Of a stretch of 64,000 nucleotides of DNA, positions 28,445-37,289 are shown one piece after another. Position numbers and translations under genes: made by a program. The notes under the pieces were generated by a model. It saw nothing but the letters and a program-made list of their open reading frames with translations, ran no database searches and was not told the DNA's origin. The stretch is from Acetobacter orientalis (GTDB taxonomy: Bacteria; Pseudomonadota; Alphaproteobacteria; Acetobacterales; Acetobacteraceae). Numbering within the stretch: the stretch's first letter is position 1; the number at the start of each line of letters is the position of its first letter. The stretch is taken from positions 62,001 through 126,000 of the forward strand of contig NZ_BAMX01000013.1 in assembly GCF_000963965.1 (NCBI RefSeq), written 5' to 3'.

Positions 28445-29119
28445 TTATCGCCTATCGCAGCTTTCGGTCAGTTTATTAAAAAAACGCCCTGCACTGCAAT
28501 GCACCACATCATCTCCCCCCTCTTCATACGCAGGCGGAGCATATTGGTATGTCTCGTTAACAGACCCCTGCTGGGGCTGCGCATAATAACTTTGGGGGGC
28601 GTAATAGCTCGGGTTTGCATAAACGTTAGCTGGTAATTCCGGCGCAGAAGATGCCGCAACAGCCCCACCAACGGCTAAGCCAAGGGCAGAGCCAAACACA
28701 AACGGGGCGCCCCAACTCCAGCCCCAACTGCCTGCACCATAGCCCCACCCCCAACCGGGGTAACCCCAACCCCAGCCATAATAGGAGCGGCCCCAGCCGC
28801 CACCCCAACCACCACCCCAGCGTGGGCCACCGCCCCAACCTGGGCCGCGCCAGCCGGGGCCACGCCAACCAGGCCCGCCACCCCAACCGGGCCTAAACCC
28901 ACCACCATGAAACCCCGGCCCACCATGAAAACCACCCCCAAAACCAGGGCCTGGGCCGCCACGGTAGCCACCACCACCGCCAAAGCCCGGGCCACCATGA
29001 AAGCCGCCGCCCCCAAACCCGCCACCCGGGTGAGCAAAAGCGCTCTGGGGCAGCACAGAGGTAGAGGCCAAAAGCGTAAGCCCCGCAAGGCTACATTTTA
29101 AAAGTGTTACTGGTGTCAT
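28445..29119 (-). CDS. Secreted glycine/tryptophan-rich protein
   Basis: 224 residues. Signal peptide at the start (LLKCSLAGLTLLASTSVLPQSAFA), then about 110 residues of imperfect GGGFHGGPGFGGG and GWGGGPGWRGPGW repeats, a hydrophobic Gly/Ala segment (FVFGSALGLAVGGAVAA, like a glycine-zipper) and a Tyr/Pro-rich region ending in HCSAGRFFNKLTESCDRR with two Cys. A GGGAGG site stands 5 bases before ATG 29119; the seven codons further upstream are not needed. Likely an envelope or secreted structural protein; function unknown. Confidence 0.8.
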   Translation of the reverse strand: MTPVTLLKCSLAGLTLLASTSVLPQSAFAHPGGGFGGGGFHGGPGFGGGGGYRGGPGPGFGGGFHGGPGFHGGGFRPGWGGGPGWRGPGWRGPGWGGGPRWGGGWGGGWGRSYYGWGWGYPGWGWGYGAGSWGWSWGAPFVFGSALGLAVGGAVAASSAPELPANVYANPSYYAPQSYYAQPQQGSVNETYQYAPPAYEEGGDDVVHCSAGRFFNKLTESCDRR

Positions 29120-29561
29120 GTGTCCCTCCCTTAAGGCCACATTGGTGTTCCTGCTGGCAGGAAAAAACTATTTTTGCTTTTGTAAATGTGGTGCGCCCAC
29201 AGCAAAAATACCACTCAACTTGCCGCTTATTCTGGCGCATCAAAGCTGCGTACAGGGTATAAGATGTGCCTTAACCTTTAACACCACAGACAAGGCAATC
29301 TCGTGGCAAGGTCTTTGTGTTATATGGCCAATAAACAGAAAAGAGACATAAGCTAAAAGGATAAGCCTGTTTGACGGTGCATAATGTAAAAGGGCTGCAG
29401 GCGTATTTTATACGCACACTGGCAGCATTATGGCGCTCAATACTCACGATTAAAGCCAACAAAACACACTCTTCAAACGCAAAAAGAGCAGAACATCATC
29501 AGCTTAAGCAGCTTTGAAAGCGCTTAAAACAGTTGTTTTTTAGCAATTTTGGAAGGAAATA
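29120..29561. other. Gap upstream of glycine-rich gene
   Basis: 442 bp between the glycine-rich gene and tRNA-Pro. It holds a 7-bp hairpin TTCCTGC-TG-GCAGGAA at about 29149-29164, in the region expected to form the leader or promoter of the glycine-rich gene. Nothing else recognised. Confidence 0.45.
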
Positions 29562-29638
29562 TGGTCGGAGTGAGAGGATTCGAACCTCCGGCCCCTGCGT
29601 CCCGAACACAGTGCTCTACCAGGCTGAGCTACACTCCG
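29562..29638 (-). tRNA. tRNA-Pro (CGG)
   Basis: Acceptor CGGAGTG/CACTCCG (29632-29638 with 29566-29572), anticodon stem CTGTG/CGCAG around TTCGGGA giving CGG, T-arm AGGTTCGAATCCT, encoded CCA. Confidence 0.96.
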
Positions 29639-29728
29639 ACAGCCTGAGGCGGCTATACCGCTCTCGGGCCTATTTAGCAAGAGCCGAAACGGCAGCAATT
29701 CTCTACCGCCCCCGTTTTGCCGCCATTT

Positions 29729-30316
29729 TTAAAGCTGATCTACAGACAAAGGCGGGGTTGCAGTTGCCTCTGAAAGGCTATGCTCTAATGCCTCTGCCAC
29801 GTCTTTTACAATCTCAATTTTACCCCGGGCAGAGGCTGTGGCAAAGCCCTGTGCCTCGGCGGCATCAAGCATGGCAATAACCTGATTAGCCCAGCCCGCC
29901 GTGTTAACAATAATAATTGGCTTGGCATGCCGCTGGAGTTGTTTCCAGGTCAAAATTTCCATCATTTCGTCAAAAGTGCCAAAGCCACCGGGTAAAATCC
30001 AGAATGCATCTGCACGAGAAAACATAATTTGTTTTCTGACATGCATGGAATCAACCACAATCAGTTCGGCCACACCTTCGTGCATTTTTTCGCGTGTGTG
30101 CAAAAAATGCGGAATAACCCCGGTTACATTACCGCCTGCACGCAATGTGGCATCTGCAACAACCCCCATAAGACCATGGGAGCCACCACCATAAACAAGC
30201 CTGATCCCTTTTTGGGCCAAGAGCTGGCCAGCGTCTTGCGCAACCTGACGGTAGCTCGGGTCGTTGCCAAATCTTGACCCACAAAACACAGCAACAGCTT
30301 TAACAGACACAGGCAT
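29729..30316 (-). CDS. LOG-family nucleotide phosphoribohydrolase (TIGR00730)
   Basis: 195 residues of the lysine-decarboxylase-like Rossmann fold. The catalytic motif PGGFGTFDEMMEILTW and the N-terminal GSRFG and VYGGGSHGLMG segments identify the LOG family, which removes ribose 5'-phosphate from (cytokinin) nucleotides; the bacterial substrate is often AMP-like. Single gene between tRNA-Pro and the MFS gene. Confidence 0.9.
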   Translation of the reverse strand: MPVSVKAVAVFCGSRFGNDPSYRQVAQDAGQLLAQKGIRLVYGGGSHGLMGVVADATLRAGGNVTGVIPHFLHTREKMHEGVAELIVVDSMHVRKQIMFSRADAFWILPGGFGTFDEMMEILTWKQLQRHAKPIIIVNTAGWANQVIAMLDAAEAQGFATASARGKIEIVKDVAEALEHSLSEATATPPLSVDQL

Positions 30317-30377
30317 ACTCCCCTCTTTTTATCGTTATCGTCTTACCGCCAAGTGTCTCATGAGCTTAAAAAAAACA

Positions 30378-31583
30378 CTAGGTCTTAAGACCTTTTTGGG
30401 TGTTTAATGCATAGCACATAGCCATGCCTATAATCGCACAAAGTGCTGTTATACCAAACAGCACGCCATACCCCCACAAGGGTATAATAAGCCCCAGTAA
30501 GGGGCCAGAAACACCTATCGCAATATCTAAAAAGACACAAAATGCACCTATGGCAGCCCCTCTGTTTTCTGGCCCTACGCGCTCGACCGCCCCTACCCCC
30601 AAAGCTGGAAATAAAAGTGAAAAACCAGCGCCAGACAGAGCAGCACCAACACAGGCCCAAAATGCTGTCGGGGCATATGCCAGCACCATTAAGCCTAAAG
30701 CCTCAACAAAGAGAGAGATAAAGGCAACATTTACGCCCCCACGCCGCATAATTTGGCGGGTAAACCCAAAACGCGTGAGCACAAACACTGTACCAAACAG
30801 CGTGAGCGCCAAAGCAGCCCCGCCCCAATGTTGGTCTGAAAAATACAACGTTAAAAGGGCAGAAATAGCCCCAAACCCAACAGAGCCAGCGGCCAGAGCC
30901 ATACCAAAAGGCCAAACTTTATTTAAAGTTTGCATAAAAGATACAGGCTGAGAAGCTGGCAATGGAGCAACTGCAGGTTGTTTTAACGCTAAAGGTAACC
31001 CAATAGCCATAAGAGCAGCACATAAAAGGCCAACGCCAGAAAAGCCGGTTAAAACCGAAGTGCCACCTGCTTGGTACAACACCGTGGCTATAGGTGCGCC
31101 TAACGCAATACCACCGTATGAGCACACGCCATTCCAGGAAATAACTTGTGCTGTATGGGCCGCCCCAACCCTACGAATATTCCAGACAATAACGGCTGTA
31201 GCCACCCAACTTTCGGCAAAGCCCAGCGTAATACGGCCCGCCAGCACACACAGCAGGGCAAGTACAGGCCAGTGCGTAAGGTAAGCAGACACCGCAATAA
31301 ACACCCCACATGCTATGCCAGCGTATAACCCTACCAGCACAACGTATTTAGGCCCTTTATGGTCTATTCTATGCCCAGCCCCTGCACGGGTGGCAAAGGT
31401 CGCTAAATACTGCACAGAGACCGCAAAACCAGCAATGGCAGAATTAAAACCCAGCTTTTCGCGCACAAAAAGCGGTGTTACGGCCATTTGCAAACCGATA
31501 ACGCAGTAACAAAACAGGGTAAACACCACAACAGCAAGAATGGTTTTTACAACAGAGGACGCAGGGGGAGTATTATCTGTCAT
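30378..31583 (-). CDS. MFS transporter, YhhS-like
   Basis: 401 residues, about 12 membrane segments. It aligns well from memory with E. coli YhhS: SVQYLATFATRAGAGHRIDHKGPK, GRITLGFAESWVATA, VISWNGVCSYGGIALGAP and AGAGFSLLFPALGVGAVERV. The N-terminal extension to 31649 is dropped because ATG 31583 (MTDNTPP) has an AAAGAG site and starts at the usual place. Substrate unknown; family members have been linked to sugar or drug export. Confidence 0.88.
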   Translation of the reverse strand: MTDNTPPASSVVKTILAVVVFTLFCYCVIGLQMAVTPLFVREKLGFNSAIAGFAVSVQYLATFATRAGAGHRIDHKGPKYVVLVGLYAGIACGVFIAVSAYLTHWPVLALLCVLAGRITLGFAESWVATAVIVWNIRRVGAAHTAQVISWNGVCSYGGIALGAPIATVLYQAGGTSVLTGFSGVGLLCAALMAIGLPLALKQPAVAPLPASQPVSFMQTLNKVWPFGMALAAGSVGFGAISALLTLYFSDQHWGGAALALTLFGTVFVLTRFGFTRQIMRRGGVNVAFISLFVEALGLMVLAYAPTAFWACVGAALSGAGFSLLFPALGVGAVERVGPENRGAAIGAFCVFLDIAIGVSGPLLGLIIPLWGYGVLFGITALCAIIGMAMCYALNTQKGLKT

Positions 31584-31719
31584 AAAAATCTCTTTCAAAT
31601 TTGTAGGTTTTTTCAAACATTTTTCAGTGCCTTGGTCTCTAGGCAACACTGCGCTTATAATTTTACAAAAACCAGTTTAGGGTTGCTTACTCTGTTTACA
31701 GGACACCCAAAGACCCGGC

Positions 31720-32295
31720 ATGAGCACAAACAAACAAGATGTAGGTGGCTACTCCGTGCTGTCTTCACGCATTGCCTATGAAAACCCATGGACCCGCGTG
31801 AGGGAAGACATTATATGCCGCCCCAATGGAGAAAAAGGGCTCTACGGCGTTATAGAGCGCGGTCAATTTTCTGTTATCTTTCCGCTTGGGCTTACGCCAG
31901 ATGGCAAACCAACTGTTACATTGGTTAACCAATACCGCTACCCGGTGCAAAAACGTTTGTGGGAACTGCCAATGGGCATGTGGGAAAGCCGCCCAGATGC
32001 CCTACCTGTTGAACTGGCTATAGGCGAACTCAGAGAAGAAACAGGCCTTATAGCAGGCCACATGCACTATGCAGGGTTTCTCTACCAAGGGGCTGGTTAC
32101 TCTACCCAAAAGGGTCACATTTATCTTGCAACGCACCTAACACAAAGCACACCACAGCGCGAACCAACAGAGCAAGATATGTATTGCAAAACTTTTTTAC
32201 TTGAAGAATTTGAAGATATGATCACAAAAAATCAGATACCATGCGCAATAAGCCTTGCCGCATTTACGCTCCTTCGTGCACAAAAACTCGTTTAA
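31720..32295 (+). CDS. NUDIX hydrolase, ADP-ribose pyrophosphatase-like
   Basis: 191 residues. The Nudix box is near residues 88-110 (ELPMGMWESRPDALPVELA followed by GELREETGL), with the expected REExEE-type glutamates (LREETG). The preceding LVNQYRYPVQKRLWELP is typical of the ADP-ribose/NDP-sugar group. Divergent from the MFS gene; a bidirectional terminator follows. Confidence 0.9.
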   Translation: MSTNKQDVGGYSVLSSRIAYENPWTRVREDIICRPNGEKGLYGVIERGQFSVIFPLGLTPDGKPTVTLVNQYRYPVQKRLWELPMGMWESRPDALPVELAIGELREETGLIAGHMHYAGFLYQGAGYSTQKGHIYLATHLTQSTPQREPTEQDMYCKTFLLEEFEDMITKNQIPCAISLAAFTLLRAQKLV

Positions 32296-32303
32296 TACAA
32301 AAA

Positions 32304-32335
32304 AAATCCCTACACATATCTGTAGGGATTTTATG
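32304..32335. terminator. Bidirectional terminator between NUDIX and hemJ
   Basis: Eleven-bp stem AAATCCCTACA/TGTAGGGATTT around CATATC, with A-run before and T-rich bases after, between convergent genes. Confidence 0.82.
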
Positions 32336-32361
32336 ATATTTTGTTATTAAAACACACAATA

Positions 32362-32820
32362 TCAGAATGGCCTTACAATCACCATTATAACAATAACCAT
32401 CATTAAAACGGTCGGTATTTCGTTGGCAATTCTGTAGTACCGTTCACTATGGGTATTTGCGTCTTTTTCAAAATCTTTACGCCACCGTGCACAAAAACCA
32501 TGAAAAAGAAACATAAAGAATAATGCTGTCATTTTGCAGTGCCACCACCCTGCATGCCAATCAACTGCACCGGGTGTTAAAACAAGTAAAATGCCAAAAA
32601 AGAGGCTTGCAAGCATGGCCGGGTTAATGATGGCCCGTAGCAACCGCCGTTCCATAATTTTAAACCGCGCACTTTCATCTGACCCTGTACGCACTTGGCA
32701 ATGGTAAACAAACAGGCGTGGAAGGTAAAACATGCCCGCCATCCATGCCATGACAGACATGACATGAAACGCCAAAACCCAACGTGTCCAAGGAAGGAGA
32801 GCATCAATAACCATGATCAC
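32362..32820 (-). CDS. hemJ: Protoporphyrinogen IX oxidase HemJ
   Basis: 152-residue membrane protein with four hydrophobic helices. The signature is the conserved His in VLAFHVMSVMAWMAGMFYLP and the RLFVYH segment, followed by LRAIINPAMLA and WWHCKMTALFF. HemJ oxidises protoporphyrinogen IX in heme synthesis in organisms lacking HemG/HemY. The start overlaps the HAD stop by ATGA; a second ATG two codons on is possible. Location beside hemE supports the call. Confidence 0.92.
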   Translation of the reverse strand: MIMVIDALLPWTRWVLAFHVMSVMAWMAGMFYLPRLFVYHCQVRTGSDESARFKIMERRLLRAIINPAMLASLFFGILLVLTPGAVDWHAGWWHCKMTALFFMFLFHGFCARWRKDFEKDANTHSERYYRIANEIPTVLMMVIVIMVIVRPF

Positions 32821-33512
32821 TGTTCCTGTGTTTTCAAGGCTTTTTGCAATAACGGTGCAAATTCTGACAAATGGTGAATAACCACAAGGTTAGGCCAGTC
32901 TGGTACCGGCTCACCCTGTGCACGCAACAAAACACACGCCATACCGGCGTTTACCGCTGCTTTAGCCCCTGTATTACTGTCTTCTAACACAACGCAATTT
33001 TCAGGCTTAACGCCTTCTTCTTGTGCTGCATGCAGGTAAACATCAGGCCTTGGTTTAGGAAAACCCATATCCCGTGCAGAATGAATACGGTTTTCAAAAA
33101 AATGTTCTAGGTTGGTTGTTTTGAATTTTATTGCCATTTCCTGACAAGATGAATTAGAACCAACTCTTACTGGTAAACCAAGTTTTACAACATTTTCCAG
33201 CATGTCATGCACGCCGTCTATTGGCTCAACACCGTTTTGCATGGCCTCAACAAAACGTGCTTGCGTTTGTGCCGCCCATGTAGCGCCAAGAGACTTACCC
33301 GTTTTTTCTTCAATAAGTTTTTGAATACCGGGTAAAGCCATACCAGAAAATGTTTCCACCTCTTTGCCAGCAGGTACGGTCATACCTGCTGCACGGGCTT
33401 CTTCTGCGCTAATACCGCAACAGGTTGCTTCACTGTCAACCAGTACGCCATCGCAGTCAAAAATAACCAGCTTGAGCTGCCCTTCTGGGGAAAGAACGAA
33501 GGGCATTGCCAT
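32817..33512 (-). CDS. HAD-IA family phosphatase
   Basis: 231 residues. Nucleophile motif VIFDCDGVLVDSE, motif II VGSNSSCQ, motif III Lys in FPKPRPDVY and motif IV VLEDSNTGAKAA are all present, with a helical cap between I and II. Similar to phosphoglycolate phosphatase and beta-phosphoglucomutase relatives. It overlaps hemE (TAATG) and hemJ (ATGA), so it is co-translated with heme genes. Whether it acts on a heme-pathway side product is unknown. Confidence 0.88.
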   Translation of the reverse strand: MAMPFVLSPEGQLKLVIFDCDGVLVDSEATCCGISAEEARAAGMTVPAGKEVETFSGMALPGIQKLIEEKTGKSLGATWAAQTQARFVEAMQNGVEPIDGVHDMLENVVKLGLPVRVGSNSSCQEMAIKFKTTNLEHFFENRIHSARDMGFPKPRPDVYLHAAQEEGVKPENCVVLEDSNTGAKAAVNAGMACVLLRAQGEPVPDWPNLVVIHHLSEFAPLLQKALKTQEQ

Positions 33513-34591
33513 TATGCTGTTTCCCTAACTGTTTTTACCAAATCAGCTACATGGTCTACAGGTGTTTGGGGCATAACGCCGTGGCCAAGGTTAAAGACAT
33601 GCGCCCTGCCCTTACCAGCATTTCTAACTGCCAGCGCTTCGCTGCGCATAGCCTCACCTCCAGCTAAAACAGCTAACGGGTCTAGGTTGCCTTGCAGGCC
33701 AACATGCTGGGGTATTAGGTCACGCATTAGAGCAATATCAGCCCCGGTGTCTAAGGCTACAACATCAACGCCTGTATCGCGTGCGTATTCTGGCACAAGC
33801 ATACCGCCTAAACGCGGAAAACCAATAATTTTAACGTTAGGGTGCCTGCTTTTAATATGCTGCACAATTTGGCGCGTGGGCGCAATGACGTGCCGCCTAA
33901 ACTCAGACGGCGGGAGTAGACCTGCCCAAGAGTCAAACAACATAACGGCTTCTGCGCCCGCTTCAATTTGCGCGCACAGATAGGTTGCTGTTGTTTCTGT
34001 TAACAACGCCATAAGCCGGTCAAACAAAGCTGGTTCAGAAAAAGCCATTTCGCGCGTTATGGCAAATTCACGCGAGCCGCCGCCTTCAACCATGTAACAT
34101 GCAACGGTAAAGGGGGAGCCAGTAAACCCTAAAAGCGTTGTTGCCCCAGCTTGTGCAACACCAATATTTTCTGATCCGTTCAGGGTTTTATTCAAACGGG
34201 TTAAGGTTTCAAGAACAGGGGCTGTCACATCAGCAATGCGTTTTGGGTCAAGTTTGGCAAGGTCTTGCTCGCTCCGAATAGCACCAAGAACAGGGCCTTT
34301 ACCTTCAACAAATTCAAGGGACTGCCCCATAGCCCAAGGCAGAATAAGAATATCTGAAAACAGAATGGCGCCATCCATGCCAAACCGGCGAATGGGCTGA
34401 AGCGTTAATTCTGTTGCAATGTCGGGTGTCATGCAGCGTGTCAGAAAATCTGCTTTTGCACGCATGGCCCGAAATTCTGGCAAGAAACGGCCAGCCTGTC
34501 TCATGAGCCACATCGGAGGGGGCCACATGGCCTCACCGTTCAGAGTTCTGAGAAGGCGCTTGGAGGAGGAGGTATGTGTGTTGCTGCTCAT
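33512..34591 (-). CDS. hemE: Uroporphyrinogen decarboxylase
   Basis: Decarboxylates uroporphyrinogen III to coproporphyrinogen III. 359 residues with the N-terminal PPMWLMRQAGRFLPEFRAMRA (substrate-binding arginines), the catalytic Asp in ILFSDILILP, and GFPRLGGMLVPEYA / FNLGHGVMPQTPVDHV. First gene of hemE-HAD-hemJ; its 5' side abuts the candidate oriC, as in Caulobacter where hemE also flanks the origin. Confidence 0.96.
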   Translation of the reverse strand: MSSNTHTSSSKRLLRTLNGEAMWPPPMWLMRQAGRFLPEFRAMRAKADFLTRCMTPDIATELTLQPIRRFGMDGAILFSDILILPWAMGQSLEFVEGKGPVLGAIRSEQDLAKLDPKRIADVTAPVLETLTRLNKTLNGSENIGVAQAGATTLLGFTGSPFTVACYMVEGGGSREFAITREMAFSEPALFDRLMALLTETTATYLCAQIEAGAEAVMLFDSWAGLLPPSEFRRHVIAPTRQIVQHIKSRHPNVKIIGFPRLGGMLVPEYARDTGVDVVALDTGADIALMRDLIPQHVGLQGNLDPLAVLAGGEAMRSEALAVRNAGKGRAHVFNLGHGVMPQTPVDHVADLVKTVRETA

Positions 34592-34959
34592 GTTGTGCAG
34601 TCCTGCACGTCTTTTCCCGATGTGTCCACGCCCCCTTAAATATAAAAAAAGGAATAGAAATGATTGGAGTGGTTAGAGGGTACTGTGGATGATGGGGTAC
34701 CCGGTATTCAGAAAATGTACCCCGTCTTTCCCACAGTGTGTACAGATTGCATTACGTTGAGAAATAAGGAATTTTTAGAGTTATCCAGAAAACTCCACAG
34801 AGAGGCTGTGTACAACTCACCGGTTTGTACATGTTATGAGTTGTGCACGGTACTCGGTACCGCCTTGTTATGACCGCCGTACAATCCACATGTACCCCGG
34901 TACTCATGACAGTACTCACACCCCCTTTTTTACGTAGTACCTGAAAGAGACTCGTTCCC
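34592..34959. other. Putative chromosomal replication origin (oriC)
   Basis: 368-bp intergenic region between divergent hemE and maf. It contains an AT-rich tract (34637-34663), a second one (34755-34780), a DnaA-box-like TTATCCAGA (34781-34789, one mismatch to TTATCCACA), TGTGGATGA on the other strand (34684-34692, one mismatch), and weaker CAATCCACA (34882-34890). Thirteen GTAC tetranucleotides crowd into 34680-34940. The hemE border, nearby parABS, and genes pointing away on both sides agree with an origin. No experimental or skew evidence is available here. Confidence 0.72.
34680..34940. repeat. GTAC cluster in putative oriC
   Basis: GTAC begins at 34680, 34697, 34717, 34740, 34810, 34827, 34850, 34857, 34879, 34892, 34900, 34912 and 34937. 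Two more lie just inside maf (34972, 35014). About one would be expected by chance in this length. Several sit in larger palindromes (GGGTACCC, TTTAGTACTAAA) or in pairs such as GGTACTCGGTACC. Confidence 0.95.
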
Positions 34960-35592
34960 ATGCCAGATTTAGTACTAAAACCGACTCCGTTACAGAACAC
35001 AGCAACACCATTAGTACTGGCGAGTGGTTCAGCTATAAGAAAACAGTTGTTGCACAATGCAGGGCTTTCCTGTTTGGCGGAGCCTGCGGCGTTAGAGGAA
35101 GACGTGCTTAAAGCAGAAGGCCTTGCCCAGGGGTGGGCAGCGTCAACAACCGCCCTCCGTTTAGCTGAAGCAAAAGCTCTCGCCCTGTATAAGCCAGAAG
35201 CATTTGTTATTGGTGCAGACCAGATGTTGTCATGCGAGGGCGTGCTTTATAACAAACCAGAGACACAAGACGCTGCCCGCACGCAGCTTCAGGCACTACG
35301 GGGTAAAACGCACATACTGCATACGGCGGTGGTTGTGTGTCATAAAGGTGCGGTACTGTGGCAGTATGTTTCTGAACCTAAACTGACCATGCGGTCTTTT
35401 TCTGACACATTTTTAGACGCCTACCTGCAATCAGAAGGGGCTGAGTGTTTGTGCTCTGTTGGGGCGTATCGGCTTGAAGGGCCAGGCTTACAGCTTTTTG
35501 AGCAGATAGAGGGAGACTATTCGGCTATTTTGGGTTTACCCCTTTTGCCGCTGCTAGAGGCGCTGCGCACTTTAGGTGTGACACTTTCCTGA
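34960..35592 (+). CDS. maf: Maf-like nucleotide pyrophosphatase
   Basis: 210 residues. Family motifs: LVLASGSAIRKQLLHNAGL near the N-terminus, GADQMLSCEG, and CSVGAYRLEGPGLQLFEQIEGDYSAILGLPLLPLL in two parts at the C-terminus. Maf proteins hydrolyse dTTP/UTP or modified nucleotides. A Maf gene beside the hemE-side origin fits the alphaproteobacterial order. ATG 34960 lies just after the origin region and GTAC sites run into its first codons. Confidence 0.9.
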   Translation: MPDLVLKPTPLQNTATPLVLASGSAIRKQLLHNAGLSCLAEPAALEEDVLKAEGLAQGWAASTTALRLAEAKALALYKPEAFVIGADQMLSCEGVLYNKPETQDAARTQLQALRGKTHILHTAVVVCHKGAVLWQYVSEPKLTMRSFSDTFLDAYLQSEGAECLCSVGAYRLEGPGLQLFEQIEGDYSAILGLPLLPLLEALRTLGVTLS

Positions 35593-35676
35593 AAAAAGGG
35601 GGTTGCAAGGCGTCACAACGCCTTGTATTAGCGAGCACACGCACACCACGCCCATATGGTGCTGCTTTGAAACTGT

Positions 35677-35752
<76 letters not shown>

Positions 35753-35903
35753 GTTTTCGCCTTCTCCTAAAAAATTTCTGCCCCTAGGTTGCTCTCTGGT
35801 TCTGCCAGCTCTGTTTGTCTGCTGTGCTTAAAGGCTGGACAAAGTGACCTAACATGAGAAAAGGGCTGGTCTTCTTTTCTACCATTTTGTTCGGGTCTGC
35901 TGC

Positions 35904-37145
35904 ATGACGCGCTTCTCCCCCTCCCATGCGCTGCCAAGTGGTCATTTTACACCGTGGCTTATTATTTTGCTGGGGCTTGTAACGGGCATTGGGCCACTTG
36001 CAACAGATATGTACCTGCCTGCTTTTCCTGAAGTTGAGCAGGATTTGGCCGGAGGGCCCGGCTCTGCCCAGTTTACCTTGGCCGCGTGGTTTATGGGGCT
36101 GGCATTAGGGCAATTTTCGCAAGGCCCCCTTTCAGACCGTTTTGGCAGGCGTGCCCCCTTGGTGCTGGGGTTGGCTATTTTTGCTGTGGCGTCTGCTGGG
36201 TGTGCCCTTGTCCATAATTACCACCTGTTTTGCCTGTTTCGGTTTGTGGGGGCTATTGGTGGCTCTGCTTCGGCCGTTATTCCACGTGCAATTGTGCGCG
36301 ATGTGGCAACGGGTAAGGCTGGGGCTAAAATTATGTCTCAGTTAACACTGGTGTTTGGTGTTATGCCGGTTTTGGCCCCAAGCTTTGGTAGTCTTGTGCT
36401 TAAGGTTGGCAACTGGCGCTGGATTTTCTGGGTAGGCACTGCCTATGCTGTGTTAGGCATTGTCGGTATTTTGGCCAGCCTGCCAGACACCTTGGCCCCA
36501 CAGCGGCGCATAGCGCTCTCTCCCATGCAAATTGCCAGCCGCTATGTTGTTATTCTGAAAGAGCCCGTTTTTCGGGCTAATGCGCTCATTGCTACGTTTT
36601 CAACCTTTGTCATGTTTGCTTATTTAGGCAGCGCTCCGGTGTTGTTTGAGCAGGTTTTGCATTTTTCTGCGGGGCAGTTTGGTCTGTTTTTTGGGGTTAA
36701 TGCTGCGGCGTTTATTTTAGGCACCCAAATTAATGGCCGGTTGGTGCACAAATTTGCCATGCCACACTTGCTAGAGGGTGCTTTGGCGTGGGCATTGCTT
36801 ATGGGGTGCATTTTTGTTGTGCTGGCTTATATGGGGGTAGCAGGGGTACACCACCCGCTTCTAACCTGCGGCCTTATTACCAGCATAACGGGTGCTCTGG
36901 GTTTTATTGGGCCCAACGCAACCGTTATGTCGTTTTACCACCATGGGCACCACGCAGGCAGCGCCTCTGCCATGCTCGGCACGTTACAATTTAGTATTGG
37001 CTCTTTGAGCAGTGTTTTGGTGGGTCTGTTGCCCGGTGGCAATGCCACCTCGACCGCATTAGGCATGATGGCTGGTATTTTAGGTATGGCATTGGCCGAT
37101 GTTATGCGCCGTTATGCGCCGCCTATTGGCGCAGAAGAAGACTAA
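35904..37145 (+). CDS. Bcr/CflA-family multidrug MFS exporter
   Basis: 413 residues, 12 membrane segments. Diagnostic pieces are GPLATDMYLPAFPEVEQDL in helix 1, GQFSQGPLSDRFGRRAPLVLG in the 2-3 loop, RFVGAIGGSASAVIPRAIVRD in helix 4 and FGVMPVLAPSFGS in helix 5, all typical of Bcr/CflA drug transporters. Substrate unknown. Ribosome site is weak. A terminator follows at 37263. Confidence 0.92.
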   Translation: MTRFSPSHALPSGHFTPWLIILLGLVTGIGPLATDMYLPAFPEVEQDLAGGPGSAQFTLAAWFMGLALGQFSQGPLSDRFGRRAPLVLGLAIFAVASAGCALVHNYHLFCLFRFVGAIGGSASAVIPRAIVRDVATGKAGAKIMSQLTLVFGVMPVLAPSFGSLVLKVGNWRWIFWVGTAYAVLGIVGILASLPDTLAPQRRIALSPMQIASRYVVILKEPVFRANALIATFSTFVMFAYLGSAPVLFEQVLHFSAGQFGLFFGVNAAAFILGTQINGRLVHKFAMPHLLEGALAWALLMGCIFVVLAYMGVAGVHHPLLTCGLITSITGALGFIGPNATVMSFYHHGHHAGSASAMLGTLQFSIGSLSSVLVGLLPGGNATSTALGMMAGILGMALADVMRRYAPPIGAEED

Positions 37146-37262
37146 AAAGACTTTAGGCTAGGCTTAATGGGGTAGTTTGGCCGTGCTGCAACAGCCGCTA
37201 AAGTGAGCCTAAGCGGCAGCAAAGCTCTGTGCGCTCTTAACTCTGAAATACGGAATAACTTT

Positions 37263-37289
37263 AAAGGGCGCTTTTGAGCGCTCTTTTTT
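37263..37289 (+). terminator. Terminator of Bcr/CflA gene
   Basis: Nine-bp stem AAAGGGCGC/GCGCTCTTT (one G-T pair), loop TTTTGA, then a T-run to 37289. It ends at the convergent lipoprotein stop. Confidence 0.75.

Noticed and set aside
34664-34873. 69-codon plus-strand frame in the origin region
   Set aside because: Consists of the GTAC and DnaA-box-like repeats in translation; no ribosome site and no protein-like composition.
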